From assembly GCF_900103865.1 (NCBI RefSeq), contig NZ_FNII01000002.1, positions 124,001 to 188,000 of the forward strand: DNA of 64,000 nt, written 5' to 3'. Numbering within the stretch: the stretch's first letter is position 1; each line of letters opens with the position of its first letter. The position numbers were made by a program, and so were the translations under genes. Origin of the DNA: Vreelandella arcis. Lineage in GTDB: Bacteria > Pseudomonadota > Gammaproteobacteria > Pseudomonadales > Halomonadaceae. The notes below the pieces were generated by a model that was not told the DNA's origin, did no database searches, and was given only the letters and a program-made list of their open reading frames with translations. This document shows positions 38,207 through 47,987 of this stretch, one piece after another.

Positions 38207-38416
38207 TCAGCGGCCCGCACGGTGTTCCATCAGCCAGGCCGCCAAGCCAATGACGATCGCCCAGGCGCTAAATAAATACACCGGTAGCCAACCCACGGAG
38301 AAAGCGGGAAGGCGGTCGACCACGATAATCATCGGCGGGCAGAACAGTAGCAACGCAATCGCCACCAGGGCCATAAGGCGCTCTGTTTTGCGCGATTTCA
38401 GGCCAAAAGGTTTCAT
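38207..38416 (-). CDS. Small two-TM protein between the exonuclease and the kinase
   Basis: A 69-residue protein with a basic N-terminus and two hydrophobic segments (about residues 14-32 and 42-62), ending EHRAGR. Its start overlaps the exonuclease stop by 4 nt (ATGA) and its stop is 2 bases from the kinase start, so all three are translationally coupled. Small membrane partners occur beside many SSS symporters (DUF485/DUF4212 type) and a small coupled gene precedes cbrA in Pseudomonas; by position it may play such a role, but I see no sequence motif that proves it. Confidence 0.72.
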   Translation of the reverse strand: MKPFGLKSRKTERLMALVAIALLLFCPPMIIVVDRLPAFSVGWLPVYLFSAWAIVIGLAAWLMEHRAGR

Positions 38417-40476
38417 GAGGCACTGGCATCCTGTCGGTCGAAGGCATTGGCTTGTAGCGTGAGTAGTTGCTCTAGGGTATTAATTCCGCGGGCTTCCAAC
38501 CGCGGCAGCAGAGCGAGCCATAGCTCAGCGGTGACGCGGGCATCGCCTAGTGCAGTGTGGCGCGTGCCGGGTGGAAAAGCCAAGTCGTAGCGCTGAGCAA
38601 GACTATCTAAATCGTGTCCATCGAGCGCTTCATCCAACGCGCGCGAAACCAGCAAGGTGTCGATCACGGGAACATCAAAGGTTACGCCCTTATGGCTGAT
38701 AGCCAGCAAATCAAACGCGGCGTTATGCGCCAAAAGCACTGCTTCTCCTACATAGTCGCGAAAGCGTGTCAGTACGATATCCAGCGGCGGAGCGCCAGCG
38801 ACATCAGCATCGGTAAGGCCATGAATAGCGGTGCTGGCCAGCGGGATAGGCCGTTTGGGGTCAACTTTTTGATCGAAGACCTCGCTGGCTAATAGCCGCG
38901 CGTTAACTACCCGGCAGGCGCCGAGACTAATCACGGTATCCCCCCGGCGCAGCTCAAGCCCGGTGGTTTCAGTATCAAAGGCCACGACCTCCAGGCTGCG
39001 CAGCGAGCGGCTGGCCAGAGCTTCATCGGGTGGTGGAAGGTCGGCAATGCCAAAATCGTGGAATTCTGGGCGCGGTGGCGCGGTTTCGCGCGGAGCACCC
39101 ACGCGTTCCATCGCGGGCAGCGGTAGGCGTAGACGGGCATGAACACGATCCTCATCTGCCAGGCTCCAGATATCGCTGGCGTGTTGGCGTAGCACGTCGG
39201 CAACACTGGGGGTCAGCGGCAGTGAGGGCAGCGTTTGTTGCCGCCATTCGGTCAACTCATGCTCGGGAAGCGCCTTACCATGCCAAATAAGGTCTAAATA
39301 GACGCGTTTATTACCCAGGCAGATTTCGCCTTCAAAGCCATTGTCGGGAAGGTGAGCATTGAGGTGTTTGACTAACGAATCAAACAGCGCAATCAAGGCC
39401 GGGGCATCGCCTTTAAACCAAGCAGGCATGCCCACCGGGGTAATTAAACGGTGCTCGGGGTCAAGGCGCTCGTCCAGGGCTTGCCAGAAGTCGTTTGACC
39501 ACATGGGCGTTAAGCGTTCGCCCTGATGTTGCATGTCATCGAGTAGCTGGCCGATTTTAGCGACGTTATCGCCAAGTGATGCCCCTTCTTCTTGAATGAC
39601 GCGTTCAAAACGTTGGCGCAATGGTAAGGTGTCGATGTCGCCTTGGTGACGCAGTTGGATCAGCGCGTCGGCAGCACTGGTCAGGCTTGCGGTATGTTGG
39701 CGTAGCGGCGTTAGCATATCGGCAAGCTCGGCTCTTACGCCCATTTCGCTCGACCACGAGGCCGTGGCGTCACTAAACGTCAGCAGGGTTTCGCCGTCGC
39801 TACCCGGTACGCGGCGCAACATAACCTTTAGCCAGCGGTTGTCGCAGGGGGCGAGCAGCTCGCGGGGGGAGCCGTCGTTAGGCAATTGGCTAAGCGCTTG
39901 CTGTAAGCTGGCGACGGGCAGCAGCGCTTCCAGGCGTTTGCCTAAACCAAGGCCGGTATTGTCGGCAAAAAAGTCCTCAGCTGCCTGATTGAACAGCATG
40001 ACGCGGCGGTGATAATCACAGAGTAATAGCGGTGTCTCGAGTACCTGTAGCAGAGTTTCCAACTCCTGGCGGATTCTGGCCGCGCTGCGTGCGCCTTCGG
40101 TATGCGCCGTGGCCAGGCGGCTGCGATCCTCTCGCCAGCTCTCGCGCACGCGCTGCAGATCCGGGCCTAGGCCTTTTAGCCAGCCTTCGGGGGGATATTC
40201 GTCGCGCGCATCAGGATTAGCTACCAAGCGTGCTAGCTGCACCTGTAGGTGACGTAGCGGGGTAAACAGCATGCGCTCAAGCAGCAAACCGGCTAAAAAA
40301 ATCGTCGCCCCGCCTGAAAAGCTGCCTAGCCATAGTGCTATCCGGGTACTGCCAGTCGGGGCAAGTTGGGCATCCAGCCAGGCGGCAAAAATAGCCCCGC
40401 CCAACAGGCTGATGCCGCTGAGAATAAGCCATAAGCCGATCAAGCGTTGGCGTTTGGGCAGCCCACCTCGTGTCAT
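38413..40476 (-). CDS. Membrane-anchored PAS protein fused to a DEDDh 3'-5' exonuclease
   Basis: A 687-residue protein. Two TM helices (about residues 12-34 and 45-68) are followed by a HAMP-like stretch ([15 protein letters not shown]), a coiled coil, a PAS-like domain (about 138-250, [21 protein letters not shown]) and a kinase-like helical region lacking recognisable His and ATP boxes. The C-terminal ~190 residues are a DnaQ-type exonuclease: FDTETTGL (Asp501, Glu503), HNAAFD (Asp589) and HTALGDA (His640, Asp645). All five catalytic residues are present. The short periplasmic loop (about 35-45) leaves little room for ligand binding. It overlaps the response regulator and the small protein by 4 nt each. 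It is usually annotated only as an exonuclease; the regulatory architecture suggests controlled nuclease activity. Confidence 0.85.
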   Translation of the reverse strand: MTRGGLPKRQRLIGLWLILSGISLLGGAIFAAWLDAQLAPTGSTRIALWLGSFSGGATIFLAGLLLERMLFTPLRHLQVQLARLVANPDARDEYPPEGWLKGLGPDLQRVRESWREDRSRLATAHTEGARSAARIRQELETLLQVLETPLLLCDYHRRVMLFNQAAEDFFADNTGLGLGKRLEALLPVASLQQALSQLPNDGSPRELLAPCDNRWLKVMLRRVPGSDGETLLTFSDATASWSSEMGVRAELADMLTPLRQHTASLTSAADALIQLRHQGDIDTLPLRQRFERVIQEEGASLGDNVAKIGQLLDDMQHQGERLTPMWSNDFWQALDERLDPEHRLITPVGMPAWFKGDAPALIALFDSLVKHLNAHLPDNGFEGEICLGNKRVYLDLIWHGKALPEHELTEWRQQTLPSLPLTPSVADVLRQHASDIWSLADEDRVHARLRLPLPAMERVGAPRETAPPRPEFHDFGIADLPPPDEALASRSLRSLEVVAFDTETTGLELRRGDTVISLGACRVVNARLLASEVFDQKVDPKRPIPLASTAIHGLTDADVAGAPPLDIVLTRFRDYVGEAVLLAHNAAFDLLAISHKGVTFDVPVIDTLLVSRALDEALDGHDLDSLAQRYDLAFPPGTRHTALGDARVTAELWLALLPRLEARGINTLEQLLTLQANAFDRQDASAS

Positions 40477-40847
40477 GGCTGATCCCCAATTAACAGCGCG
40501 TTGACTTTTTCTACCAGCGCTTGGGTAGAAAAGGGCTTGGTAATGTAATCATCCGCGCCCAGTGCCATGCCTTTTTCCCGCTCTACCTCACGGCCATGGG
40601 CAGTCAGCATAATGATCGGCAGTGTCGCGGTGGTGCTGTCCTGGCGTAACTGCTCCAATACATCAAAGCCACTTATGCCCGGCAGGCTAATGTCGAGCAA
40701 GATAAGATCGGGCTTGGCTTGCTGCACATGCGCAAGCGCTTGTTCGCCATCTTCTGCCGTGAGGACGTCGAAGCCCGCTTGTTCCATGAGAAACTCAAGC
40801 GATATGAGGATATTGGGTTCGTCATCGACCACAAGCACTTTGGCCAT
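40473..40847 (-). CDS. Single-domain response regulator (CheY-like receiver)
   Basis: A 124-residue receiver with no output domain. The acidic pocket is in VLVVDDEPN, the phosphoacceptor Asp in [10 protein letters not shown], the switch Thr in MLTAHG and the Lys in YITKPF. ATG at 40847 sits six bases after GGGAG and is preferred over the ATG one codon earlier. It is the first gene of the four-gene operon and overlaps the exonuclease gene by 4 nt. It is a plausible phosphate acceptor for the symporter-kinase and may act by binding a partner protein instead of DNA. Confidence 0.93.
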   Translation of the reverse strand: MAKVLVVDDEPNILISLEFLMEQAGFDVLTAEDGEQALAHVQQAKPDLILLDISLPGISGFDVLEQLRQDSTTATLPIIMLTAHGREVEREKGMALGADDYITKPFSTQALVEKVNALLIGDQP

Positions 40848-41023
40848 CATGCTCTCCCGAAAATGAAGGGTTATTGGGGCAGTTTATGTTTCCCCTCGCT
40901 TAGCCAGAGTGTAGGTAGGTGAATCTGCTGCGCCAAGACGACCTTGGTAACAAAGCGGTCGATGGGTGACAGGAAACCGTCGGGTACGACACAATGACAG
41001 GCTGTTTATTCGATAGGCGATGA

Positions 41024-42118
41024 ATGCACACCTCATTAACCCCCCGAACACGCGTCCTGCTGCTTTCCGCTTACGATGCCATCAGTCACCGTTACTGGGC
41101 CGATAGCGTCATGCAGCACGTCGATGGCGTGGAATGGACGGCGCTGCGTTTGCCGGCGCGTCATTTTCGCTGGCGGGTCAGGGGCAATCCGCTAACGTGG
41201 CTGTTGAAGGAGGGAGACACCCTCAGCCAGCCTTACGATGTGGTGCTGGCGACCTCGATGGTCGACTTGGCAACATTGGCGGGCTTATTCCCCTCCCTGG
41301 GGCGCGCGCGCAAAATCGTTTACTTCCACGAAAATCAGTTTGCCTATCCCGTTTCAGAAGAGCAAAAGCCCCAGGTGGAAGGCAAGATGGTGAATCTCTA
41401 TGCGGCATTAGCGGCGGACACCGTGGTATTTAATACTGCGTATAATCGCGATTCATTTATCGATGGTGCGCGGGCTTTTTTGAAACAAATGCCCGAGAAC
41501 GTCCCTGCTGTGAAGCCCTTAGAAGCGCTTCGGCAACGCGCTAAGGTACTGCCGGTGCCGATTATGCCGCTTGACCGCCACCCATCGCATACTCCACCTA
41601 ATCCTCGACGTATCCTGTGGAACCACCGCTGGGAGTACGATAAGAACCCGGAAGATTTTTTTGCGGCGTTGTTTGATTTGAGTGAACAAGGCGTCGCGTT
41701 CGACTTGGCGGTGCTGGGTCAACGCTTTCGCCACGTACCGCCCATTTTTGCCGAGGCCGAGCAACGTCTTGCGTCGCATATCACGGCCTGGGGGCCGCAG
41801 CCAGAAGGTCGCTATCAAGCTGAGTTGGACAAAGGCGGCATTGTGGTGTCGACCACCCGGCATGAGTTTCAAGGGCTGGCGATTATGGAAGCCGCCCAGC
41901 GTGGGGCGCTGCCGCTGGTGCCTGATCGGCTATGCTTCCCAGACCTTTACCCAAAGGCTTATCGCTACGACGGTACGCGTGGCGGGCTTTATGAGCGTCT
42001 ATACCGTTGGCTCACGACACCGGCGTATCAGCCAGCGCCTCTGGATAGCGCCCGCTGGGAATGGCCCAGCTGGCAAGCGGCCTATGCGTCACTACTAACT
42101 GAGGAGGTGGTTGATTGA
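41024..42118 (+). CDS. Glycosyltransferase of the tRNA-queuosine mannosyltransferase family (DUF3524/GTDC1-like)
   Basis: A 364-residue cytoplasmic GT-B-fold enzyme. The N-terminal domain has LLLSAYDAISHRYWAD and YDVVLATSMVDLATL followed by YFHENQFAYP, the signature of DUF3524 (GTDC1-like) proteins. The C-terminal nucleotide-sugar domain has WNHRWEYDKNPEDFF and STTRHEFQGLAIMEAA, where the Glu pair binds sugar nucleotide. Animal GTDC1 (QTMAN) mannosylates queuosine in tRNA-Asp; bacterial homologues exist and are assumed to act on tRNA queuosine too. It stands alone between the signalling operon and nth. Confidence 0.8.
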   Translation: MHTSLTPRTRVLLLSAYDAISHRYWADSVMQHVDGVEWTALRLPARHFRWRVRGNPLTWLLKEGDTLSQPYDVVLATSMVDLATLAGLFPSLGRARKIVYFHENQFAYPVSEEQKPQVEGKMVNLYAALAADTVVFNTAYNRDSFIDGARAFLKQMPENVPAVKPLEALRQRAKVLPVPIMPLDRHPSHTPPNPRRILWNHRWEYDKNPEDFFAALFDLSEQGVAFDLAVLGQRFRHVPPIFAEAEQRLASHITAWGPQPEGRYQAELDKGGIVVSTTRHEFQGLAIMEAAQRGALPLVPDRLCFPDLYPKAYRYDGTRGGLYERLYRWLTTPAYQPAPLDSARWEWPSWQAAYASLLTEEVVD

Positions 42119-42141
42119 TCAAGACGGAATCAGGCAACCAT

Positions 42142-42780
42142 TTAGGCGAGCTCAGTTTTCTCTTTATAGTCGCATAAATCTTCAATAATGCAGCTACCGC
42201 AGCGTGGTTTGCGGGCGATGCACGTATAGCGGCCGTGGAGGATCAGCCAGTGGTGAGCATCCTGTAGAAAAGGTTTGGGTACGTGACGCAACAGCTGTTG
42301 TTCGACTTCGACCACATCCTTACCTTTGGCAATGCCTGTTCGGTTGGCTACGCGGAAAATATGCGTATCCACCGCCATGGTCGGCTGGCCAAACGCCGTA
42401 TTCAAAATGACGTTAGCCGTTTTACGCCCGACGCCCGGTAAGGCTTCCAGCGCCGCTCGCGTTTGGGGCACTTCGCCACCGTGACGCTCAACCAGCAGAT
42501 GGCAGGTTTTCATTAGGTTTTCGGCTTTGGTGTTGTACAGGCCGATGGTCTTGATATGCATTTTTAACCCATCAATGCCCAAATCAATAATGCCTTGAGG
42601 CGTATTGGCTACGGGGAAAAGACGGGCGGTTGCCTTATTGACGCCCACATCAGTTGCCTGGGCGGAGAGAAGGACTGCCGCCAGCAGCTCGAAGGGCGTG
42701 TTCCAGTTGAGCTCGGTTGTCGGGTGAGGGTTTTCTGCCTGTAGGCGAGCGAAAATTTCATGACGCTTTTGGGCATTCAT
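42142..42780 (-). CDS. nth: Endonuclease III
   Basis: A 212-residue base-excision DNA glycosylase/AP lyase for oxidised pyrimidines. The helix-hairpin-helix LPGVGRKTANV carries catalytic Lys120, with Asp138 in AVDTHIFR; the C-terminal [4Fe-4S] cluster uses four Cys spaced C-x6-C-x2-C-x5-C. It lies 14 bases downstream of rsxE, the same order as in E. coli. GAGG precedes the ATG. Confidence 0.97.
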   Translation of the reverse strand: MNAQKRHEIFARLQAENPHPTTELNWNTPFELLAAVLLSAQATDVGVNKATARLFPVANTPQGIIDLGIDGLKMHIKTIGLYNTKAENLMKTCHLLVERHGGEVPQTRAALEALPGVGRKTANVILNTAFGQPTMAVDTHIFRVANRTGIAKGKDVVEVEQQLLRHVPKPFLQDAHHWLILHGRYTCIARKPRCGSCIIEDLCDYKEKTELA

Positions 42781-42794
42781 GGCAAACCTCTGGG

Positions 42795-43496
42795 TTATTT
42801 GATCGTACCGGTGACGCGGACACGGCGCTGCTCGCGGGGCGTCACTGTCTTGGGTTGTGAATAGGCCTTGCGCCGTTGATCAACGACATTTTTTAGCGCG
42901 ATCAACAGCCCCGCCACAAAAAACGCGCCGGGGGGAAGTATAAAAAACAAAAACTGATAGTCGTCGATCAAGGTCAACTGCCAACCATCGGCGATAGGGC
43001 CTAACAGCAGCGACATTTCGCGAAACAGGGTGCCCTGGCCCAGTAACTCGCGTAGCACCCCCAGGACAATCAGCACGGCGCCAAAACCGAGTCCCATCAT
43101 TAGGCCGTCAACGGCGGCAGGCAGTACCGGCTGGCGCGAAGCAAACGCTTCGGCGCGACCTAAAATCGCGCAGTTGGTCACAATCAGCGGAATAAAAATA
43201 CCCAGCACCTGGTAAAGCGGGTAGGCGTAGGCGGCCATTAGCAGTTCGGCACAGGTGACGAAGGCGGCAATGATCATCACAAACGCCGGCAGGCGGACGG
43301 CACTGGGCACCTGATGACGAATCAGCGAGACCGTGGTGCTGGCGCCGACCATCACGACCAGCGTGGCGATGGCCAGGCCCAGCGCGTTGACCACGCTAGC
43401 ACTCACGGCCAGTAACGGGCATAACCCTAATAGCTGAACGAGCGCTGGATTATTCGACCACAGCCCTTCGCGGGTAAGCTCGCGTAGCTGGCTCAT
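42795..43496 (-). CDS. rsxE: Rsx/Rnf complex subunit RsxE
   Basis: A 233-residue inner-membrane subunit of the Rsx (Rnf) ion-translocating electron-transport complex. About six TM helices are present, with [18 protein letters not shown] near the N-terminus, the hallmark shared with RsxA. The basic C-terminal tail (about 30 residues) is cytoplasmic. Its start overlaps the rsxG stop by 4 nt. Confidence 0.95.
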   Translation of the reverse strand: MSQLRELTREGLWSNNPALVQLLGLCPLLAVSASVVNALGLAIATLVVMVGASTTVSLIRHQVPSAVRLPAFVMIIAAFVTCAELLMAAYAYPLYQVLGIFIPLIVTNCAILGRAEAFASRQPVLPAAVDGLMMGLGFGAVLIVLGVLRELLGQGTLFREMSLLLGPIADGWQLTLIDDYQFLFFILPPGAFFVAGLLIALKNVVDQRRKAYSQPKTVTPREQRRVRVTGTIK

Positions 43497-44116
43497 GGCG
43501 CGATCTCCTTGGGTTCGTTGAACAAGGGGGTGTTATCTACGTATTGCAAGGCGTTATGCACGGCACCCACCACGGCGCGGGGCGTAATGGTCGCTCCGGT
43601 GAACGCATCAAAATGCCCGCCGTCTTGGCTGACCGCCCAGCCTCTAGGTGGTAGCGAATCCAAGCGTAATCCATCAAAGCGCGTGATCCAGTCGCTACGG
43701 CGGCGCTCGATATCATCACCCAGGCCCGGGGTTTCCTGGTGCTGGGTGACGCGTACGCCGGTGATGCGTTGTTGCGCGTCGATTCCCACGAGCAGATGAA
43801 TCGCGCCGTTGTAACCCCGCCGGGTCACCACCGGTATGACGAAGGCGTGCTGCCCGGTGTTTTCGACCCGCCAGCCGGTCGCACCTTCGGGATAGCCAAG
43901 TTGTTCAGCGTTGGGTAACGAAATGGGCGATGCGGATGCCTGGTGGGTAAGCGTCTCGGGAAGCACGGCCTGGCGTTGGCGTTGCTGATAAGCTTGCTGG
44001 TGCGTATCGATACGGTCGGCGGTCAAGGCGCGTAGGGTGGCGACACTACCCGCGGTGATTAGGGCGAACAAGCCCAATACCAGCGCGCCACGCTGCATGG
44101 CGTTGAAGTGACTCAT
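43493..44116 (-). CDS. rsxG: Rsx/Rnf complex flavoprotein subunit RsxG
   Basis: A 207-residue subunit with one N-terminal TM helix and a periplasmic FMN domain. The flavinylation motif TGAT (residues 173-176, Thr176 expected to carry FMN) is present in [16 protein letters not shown] periplasmic flavin transferase (ApbE) would be required; it is not in the window. The start and stop each overlap the neighbouring gene by 4 nt. Confidence 0.95.
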   Translation of the reverse strand: MSHFNAMQRGALVLGLFALITAGSVATLRALTADRIDTHQQAYQQRQRQAVLPETLTHQASASPISLPNAEQLGYPEGATGWRVENTGQHAFVIPVVTRRGYNGAIHLLVGIDAQQRITGVRVTQHQETPGLGDDIERRRSDWITRFDGLRLDSLPPRGWAVSQDGGHFDAFTGATITPRAVVGAVHNALQYVDNTPLFNEPKEIAP

Positions 44117-45147
44117 GATCGCTCCTTGTCAGCCGCGGGTTGTGCGCCGGCAGGGCGAGGGATGGTGTATAGATCCAGCAAGGGTACACACAGGTTCATG
44201 AGTAGGACGGCAAAGGCCACGGCATCGGGATAGCCGCCCCAGGTACGGATCAGCATGACAAGTACGCCAATGCCCGCGCCGTAAATCAGTTTTCCTCGTT
44301 GGCTGGTGGCGGCGGACACCGGGTCGGTGGCAATGAAGAACGCGCCAAATATGGCAGCCCCGGTTAATAAGTGCAGTAAAGGCGAGGCAAAATGACTTGG
44401 GTCAAACAGGTATAACAAGGTGGCGATGACCAGCATGCTGGACAACATAGAGGCGGGAATATGCCAACTGATAATGCGTTTGGCGAGTAGTAGCGAGCCG
44501 CCTGCCAGCCAGGCAATCGCTATCCACTGCCAGGCATTCAGAGTGCCGCTAGGCAGCGGTTGACTGGCCCAAAATTGGCTGGCCGAAAGACCATCGCCTT
44601 TGTGTTTAAAGGCATCAAGCGGGGTGGCGCCGCTCAAACTGTCTATTTGCTCAAGCGACACGCTGCCGGTGATTTGGCTCCACAATGCGTCGGGCCATAA
44701 TGGCTGAGGGGATGACCATAACGTCATGTAGGTCGGAAACGACACCAGCAGCAGCGCATAGCCCACCATGGCTGGGTTAAACGGATTGTGCCCCAGCCCG
44801 CCGTAGAGCTGCTTGGCCACCACAATGGCGGCGAGCATGCCGACCCCGATGAGCCACCAAGGGCTCGCGGGGGGGAGCGACGCACCCAATAATACGCCGG
44901 TAAGTACTGCGCTTGCGTCGTTGAGCGCCGGGTGCAAAGGGCGCTGGCGCAGCCGCAGGATAAGCGCTTCAAAGCCGAGGCCAAAGGCGGCGGCGAGCAG
45001 TACGTTGCTGATCACGCCCAGGCCGAAAAAAAACGTCATGGTCGCCAGGCCAGGCAGGGTAGCAATGATGACCCAGCGCATGATGCCGCCTGTGGTTGGC
45101 GTCGTGCTTACGCGGGTTCGATCATTTACCTGGGACGCATGCAGCAT
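44113..45147 (-). CDS. rsxD: Rsx/Rnf complex membrane subunit RsxD
   Basis: A 344-residue membrane flavoprotein with about nine TM helices. The covalent FMN motif SGAT is at residues 172-175, and NPFNPAMVGYALLLVSFP is a family signature. It lies 2 bases after rsxC and overlaps rsxG by 4 nt. Confidence 0.95.
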   Translation of the reverse strand: MLHASQVNDRTRVSTTPTTGGIMRWVIIATLPGLATMTFFFGLGVISNVLLAAAFGLGFEALILRLRQRPLHPALNDASAVLTGVLLGASLPPASPWWLIGVGMLAAIVVAKQLYGGLGHNPFNPAMVGYALLLVSFPTYMTLWSSPQPLWPDALWSQITGSVSLEQIDSLSGATPLDAFKHKGDGLSASQFWASQPLPSGTLNAWQWIAIAWLAGGSLLLAKRIISWHIPASMLSSMLVIATLLYLFDPSHFASPLLHLLTGAAIFGAFFIATDPVSAATSQRGKLIYGAGIGVLVMLIRTWGGYPDAVAFAVLLMNLCVPLLDLYTIPRPAGAQPAADKERS

Positions 45148-45149
45148 AC

Positions 45150-46805
45150 TTATAGGGTCTCTTTGGGTTCGCTCGTTTCACGGGCTTCGGCGAGGCGTGC
45201 TTCGGCTGCCTGTAAATTTTCCTGCGCGGTGGCAAGCTGAGTTTCTAGGTCATCATGGGCTTGTTGAGGATCCTGCTGGGCCGCTCGGGCTAGGTTTTTT
45301 TCGGCTTTTCTTACCGCCGCTTTGGCCGCCGTTTGCGCGATGCGTAAACTCCTCAGATCGGCTTGGGGTGACGCCGCTGGCGAGTCGGCGTCCTGAGAAG
45401 ACCGCTGCTTTGAAAGGCGTGCCTGACGCCGTGCCTGCTTTTGGGCCTGTTCCCGGGCGAGCCGGGCTTGACGCCATTCAAAGCGATGTTTGGCGTGTTC
45501 GGCTTTGGCGGTTTCAAGCTGTTGATGGCGAAGCCGTGATTTAGCACTGCGATAATCGTCCACTAAGGGAATATGGCTTGGGCATACGTAGCCGCAGGCA
45601 TTGCATTCTATGCAGTCGAAAAGACGGTGGCTTGCCAGTTTTTCATCGTCGCTGGCTCGCGCGTACCAATGCAGTTGCTGCGGTAATAAATTCGCGGGGC
45701 AGACATCCTCGCAAGCCCCACAGCGGATACAAGGCGACTCAGGTGGCGTAGGCGGTAACTCGTCGATTGTGGCGGCAATTAAACAGTTCGTCGCTTTGGT
45801 AACGGAGCCGTCGAGGTTAGGCAGGGGCGTTCCCATCATGGGGCCACCCTGAATCAACTGATGAAGCGCGGCGCGATTTAAGCCGGCCTCATTCAGCAAA
45901 GCGGCCATTGGCGTGCCGATACGCACCCAGCGGTTACCAGGGTCGGTAATGGCATCGCCGGTTAAGGTTACCAATCGTTCCACCAGAGGTTCGCCATCGC
46001 GAACCGAGCGTAGCGCGGCCAATAGCGTGCCGGGGTTATGGCACAACACTCCTACGTCTGCGGGTAGGCCTTGGTTGGGCACGTCGCGGTTGAGCAGCGT
46101 TTTAATCAGCTGGCGCTCACCACCACTGGGGTAGCGGGTGGCAATGACAGAAAGCGTGACCGTGAGCAGTTGGCTGTCTGCCATCGCCTGCCTGAGAGCG
46201 AGGATGGCATCAGGCTTGTTATCTTCGATACCCACCATGATGTGATGCGCGCCACACAGTGAGGCAAGGAGCTGGGCACCTTCGAGGACATCCGCTGCGT
46301 AGTGTTGCAGCGTAAGATCATCGGCGGTGATATAGGGTTCGCACTCAGCGGCGTTAACCACCAAGGTATCGATACGCTGGCGCTCGCTGACGCGCGCTTT
46401 GATATGGGTAGGAAACCCCGCCCCACCGAGTCCGACGACACCGCTTTGCTCTAGACGCGTTATCAACTGGTCGGGGAGGGCATTGCGCCAGTCAATCGGC
46501 GCAAGCCGCTGCCAGGTGTCGGTTTTATCGCCGTCGATGGTAATGGCATGGGTATCAACGTGCGTCACCTGGCCGCTAATGCTGGCGTGGATATTGGCTG
46601 AAATCATGCCGTCGCGTTGAGCCACCGGCGTGCCGACCTTCACAGTGTCGCCCACCGCCACGGTAGCCGTGGCCGGACGACCGGCGTGCTGATCCAATCG
46701 CAGTACAACGCGCTTAGGCAACTCGGCATATCGAAGTGGCACCAAAGAGCGCTGCTTTCGTTCGGGCGGCAATACCCCACCATGAAACTCAAACGTGCGA
46801 GCCAT
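45150..46805 (-). CDS. rsxC: Rsx/Rnf complex iron-sulfur subunit RsxC
   Basis: A 551-residue peripheral subunit that accepts electrons from NADH in Rnf complexes. The [12 protein letters not shown]-terminus, the nucleotide/FMN-binding [15 protein letters not shown] segment, and two [4Fe-4S] motifs ([12 protein letters not shown] and [12 protein letters not shown]) are seen. A 130-residue C-terminal extension rich in Ala, Lys, Arg, Gln and Glu should form a coiled coil; such tails occur in E. coli-type RsxC. The ATG at 46805 follows AGAGG and overlaps the end of rsxB by 17 bases; the open frame to 46841 lies wholly in rsxB. Confidence 0.95.
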   Translation of the reverse strand: MARTFEFHGGVLPPERKQRSLVPLRYAELPKRVVLRLDQHAGRPATATVAVGDTVKVGTPVAQRDGMISANIHASISGQVTHVDTHAITIDGDKTDTWQRLAPIDWRNALPDQLITRLEQSGVVGLGGAGFPTHIKARVSERQRIDTLVVNAAECEPYITADDLTLQHYAADVLEGAQLLASLCGAHHIMVGIEDNKPDAILALRQAMADSQLLTVTLSVIATRYPSGGERQLIKTLLNRDVPNQGLPADVGVLCHNPGTLLAALRSVRDGEPLVERLVTLTGDAITDPGNRWVRIGTPMAALLNEAGLNRAALHQLIQGGPMMGTPLPNLDGSVTKATNCLIAATIDELPPTPPESPCIRCGACEDVCPANLLPQQLHWYARASDDEKLASHRLFDCIECNACGYVCPSHIPLVDDYRSAKSRLRHQQLETAKAEHAKHRFEWRQARLAREQAQKQARRQARLSKQRSSQDADSPAASPQADLRSLRIAQTAAKAAVRKAEKNLARAAQQDPQQAHDDLETQLATAQENLQAAEARLAEARETSEPKETL

Positions 46806-47397
46806 AGAACCTCTGTGTTGAGTGCGGACGATCGCTGGCAATCACGTGTGGGGGCACTGTCACGGGACGCCACTGGCTCAACGGCGTACTGCGCGGCAGC
46901 ATGTCGATGCAATCCACCGGGCAGGGCTCAATGCATAAATCACAGCCGGTGCATTCATCTTCGATGACGGTGTGCATTTGTCTGGCTGCGCCGATAATCG
47001 CATCCACCGGGCATGCTTGAATGCATTTGGTGCAGCCGATGCATTCATCTTCGCGGATAAACGCGACCAAAGCCTCACTCGGGGCTTCGCCATCTAACGG
47101 CTCAGGCGCTCGGCCGAGGAGATCGGCCAGCGCGGTAATGGTGGCTTCGCCCCCAGGCGGGCATTTGTTAAGCGCGTCACCCTGGTTGATCGCCTCGGCG
47201 TAAGGTCGACAACCAGGATAGCCGCATTGACCGCATTGGGTTTGGGGAAGCAAGGCGTCAATTTGTTCGACGAGGGAGGACTCATCGCTCTTAAAACGCT
47301 CGCTGGCCGCCCCTAGCAGGGCACCAAAGCCCACGCCTAAGCCGGTGAGGACTCCGATGGCGCTGAGCAAGCCGACCATTGAAAATGCATCGTTCAT
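46789..47397 (-). CDS. rsxB: Rsx/Rnf complex ferredoxin subunit RsxB
   Basis: A 202-residue subunit with an N-terminal TM anchor and three Fe-S sites: the CGQCGYPGC cluster region and two ferredoxin-type motifs ([12 protein letters not shown] and [12 protein letters not shown]). It begins with ATG at 47397 as in E. coli RsxB; a GTG two codons upstream is also possible. It starts 8 bases after the rsxA stop. Confidence 0.95.
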   Translation of the reverse strand: MNDAFSMVGLLSAIGVLTGLGVGFGALLGAASERFKSDESSLVEQIDALLPQTQCGQCGYPGCRPYAEAINQGDALNKCPPGGEATITALADLLGRAPEPLDGEAPSEALVAFIREDECIGCTKCIQACPVDAIIGAARQMHTVIEDECTGCDLCIEPCPVDCIDMLPRSTPLSQWRPVTVPPHVIASDRPHSTQRFYGSHV

Positions 47398-47405
47398 TGG
47401 CACAC

Positions 47406-47987
47406 CTATCCTTGTACCAAGCCAGAAAAGCCCATGAAGGCTAGCGACATCAGGCTGGCCGTAATCATCGCAATGGCGGCCCCTTTAAACGGGTGCGGAA
47501 TATCCGCTGCCGCCAGGCGTTCGCGCATGGCGGCAAACAAAACCAGTACCATGGAAAACCCCAGGGCTGCGCCTAGCCCATAAAGTGTGGTGGAAAAGAA
47601 GCCCAGCTCGCGATTCAGCGATAATAACGCCACGCCCAGTACTGCGCAGTTGGTGGTGATCAGAGGGAGAAAAATCCCCAGCACGCGATGCAGCAAAGGG
47701 CTTAGCTGGCGCACCATGATGTCGGTGAACTGAACCACAGCGGCAATGACGACGATAAAACTGATGGTGCGTAAATAGGTAACGTCTAAGGGAACCAGCA
47801 GCCCGTGGTACACCACGAAGCTAGCGGCAGAGGCAAGCGTCAGCACAAAGGTCGTCGCCAACGACATTCCCATCGCCGATTCCAGTTTATTGGAGACGCC
47901 CATGAAGGGGCACAAGCCCAAAAACTGTACCAGGACAAAATTATTGACCAGCGCGGTGCTGACCAAAATGACGAAGAGTTCATTCAT
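47406..47987 (-). CDS. rsxA: Rsx/Rnf complex membrane subunit RsxA
   Basis: A 193-residue membrane subunit with about six TM helices. The [18 protein letters not shown] and [13 protein letters not shown] segments with their cysteines are the family hallmark and are thought to bind an intramembrane Fe-S centre in Rnf. In E. coli the complex keeps SoxR reduced; in other bacteria it couples ferredoxin/NAD+ electron transfer to Na+ or H+ movement. Its start overlaps the stop of the upstream diguanylate cyclase gene by 4 nt. Confidence 0.95.
   Translation of the reverse strand: MNELFVILVSTALVNNFVLVQFLGLCPFMGVSNKLESAMGMSLATTFVLTLASAASFVVYHGLLVPLDVTYLRTISFIVVIAAVVQFTDIMVRQLSPLLHRVLGIFLPLITTNCAVLGVALLSLNRELGFFSTTLYGLGAALGFSMVLVLFAAMRERLAAADIPHPFKGAAIAMITASLMSLAFMGFSGLVQG

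Noticed and set aside
44813..45544. A 243-codon plus-strand open frame
   Set aside because: It spans the rsxC-rsxD junction on the opposite strand; both genes are clearly real.
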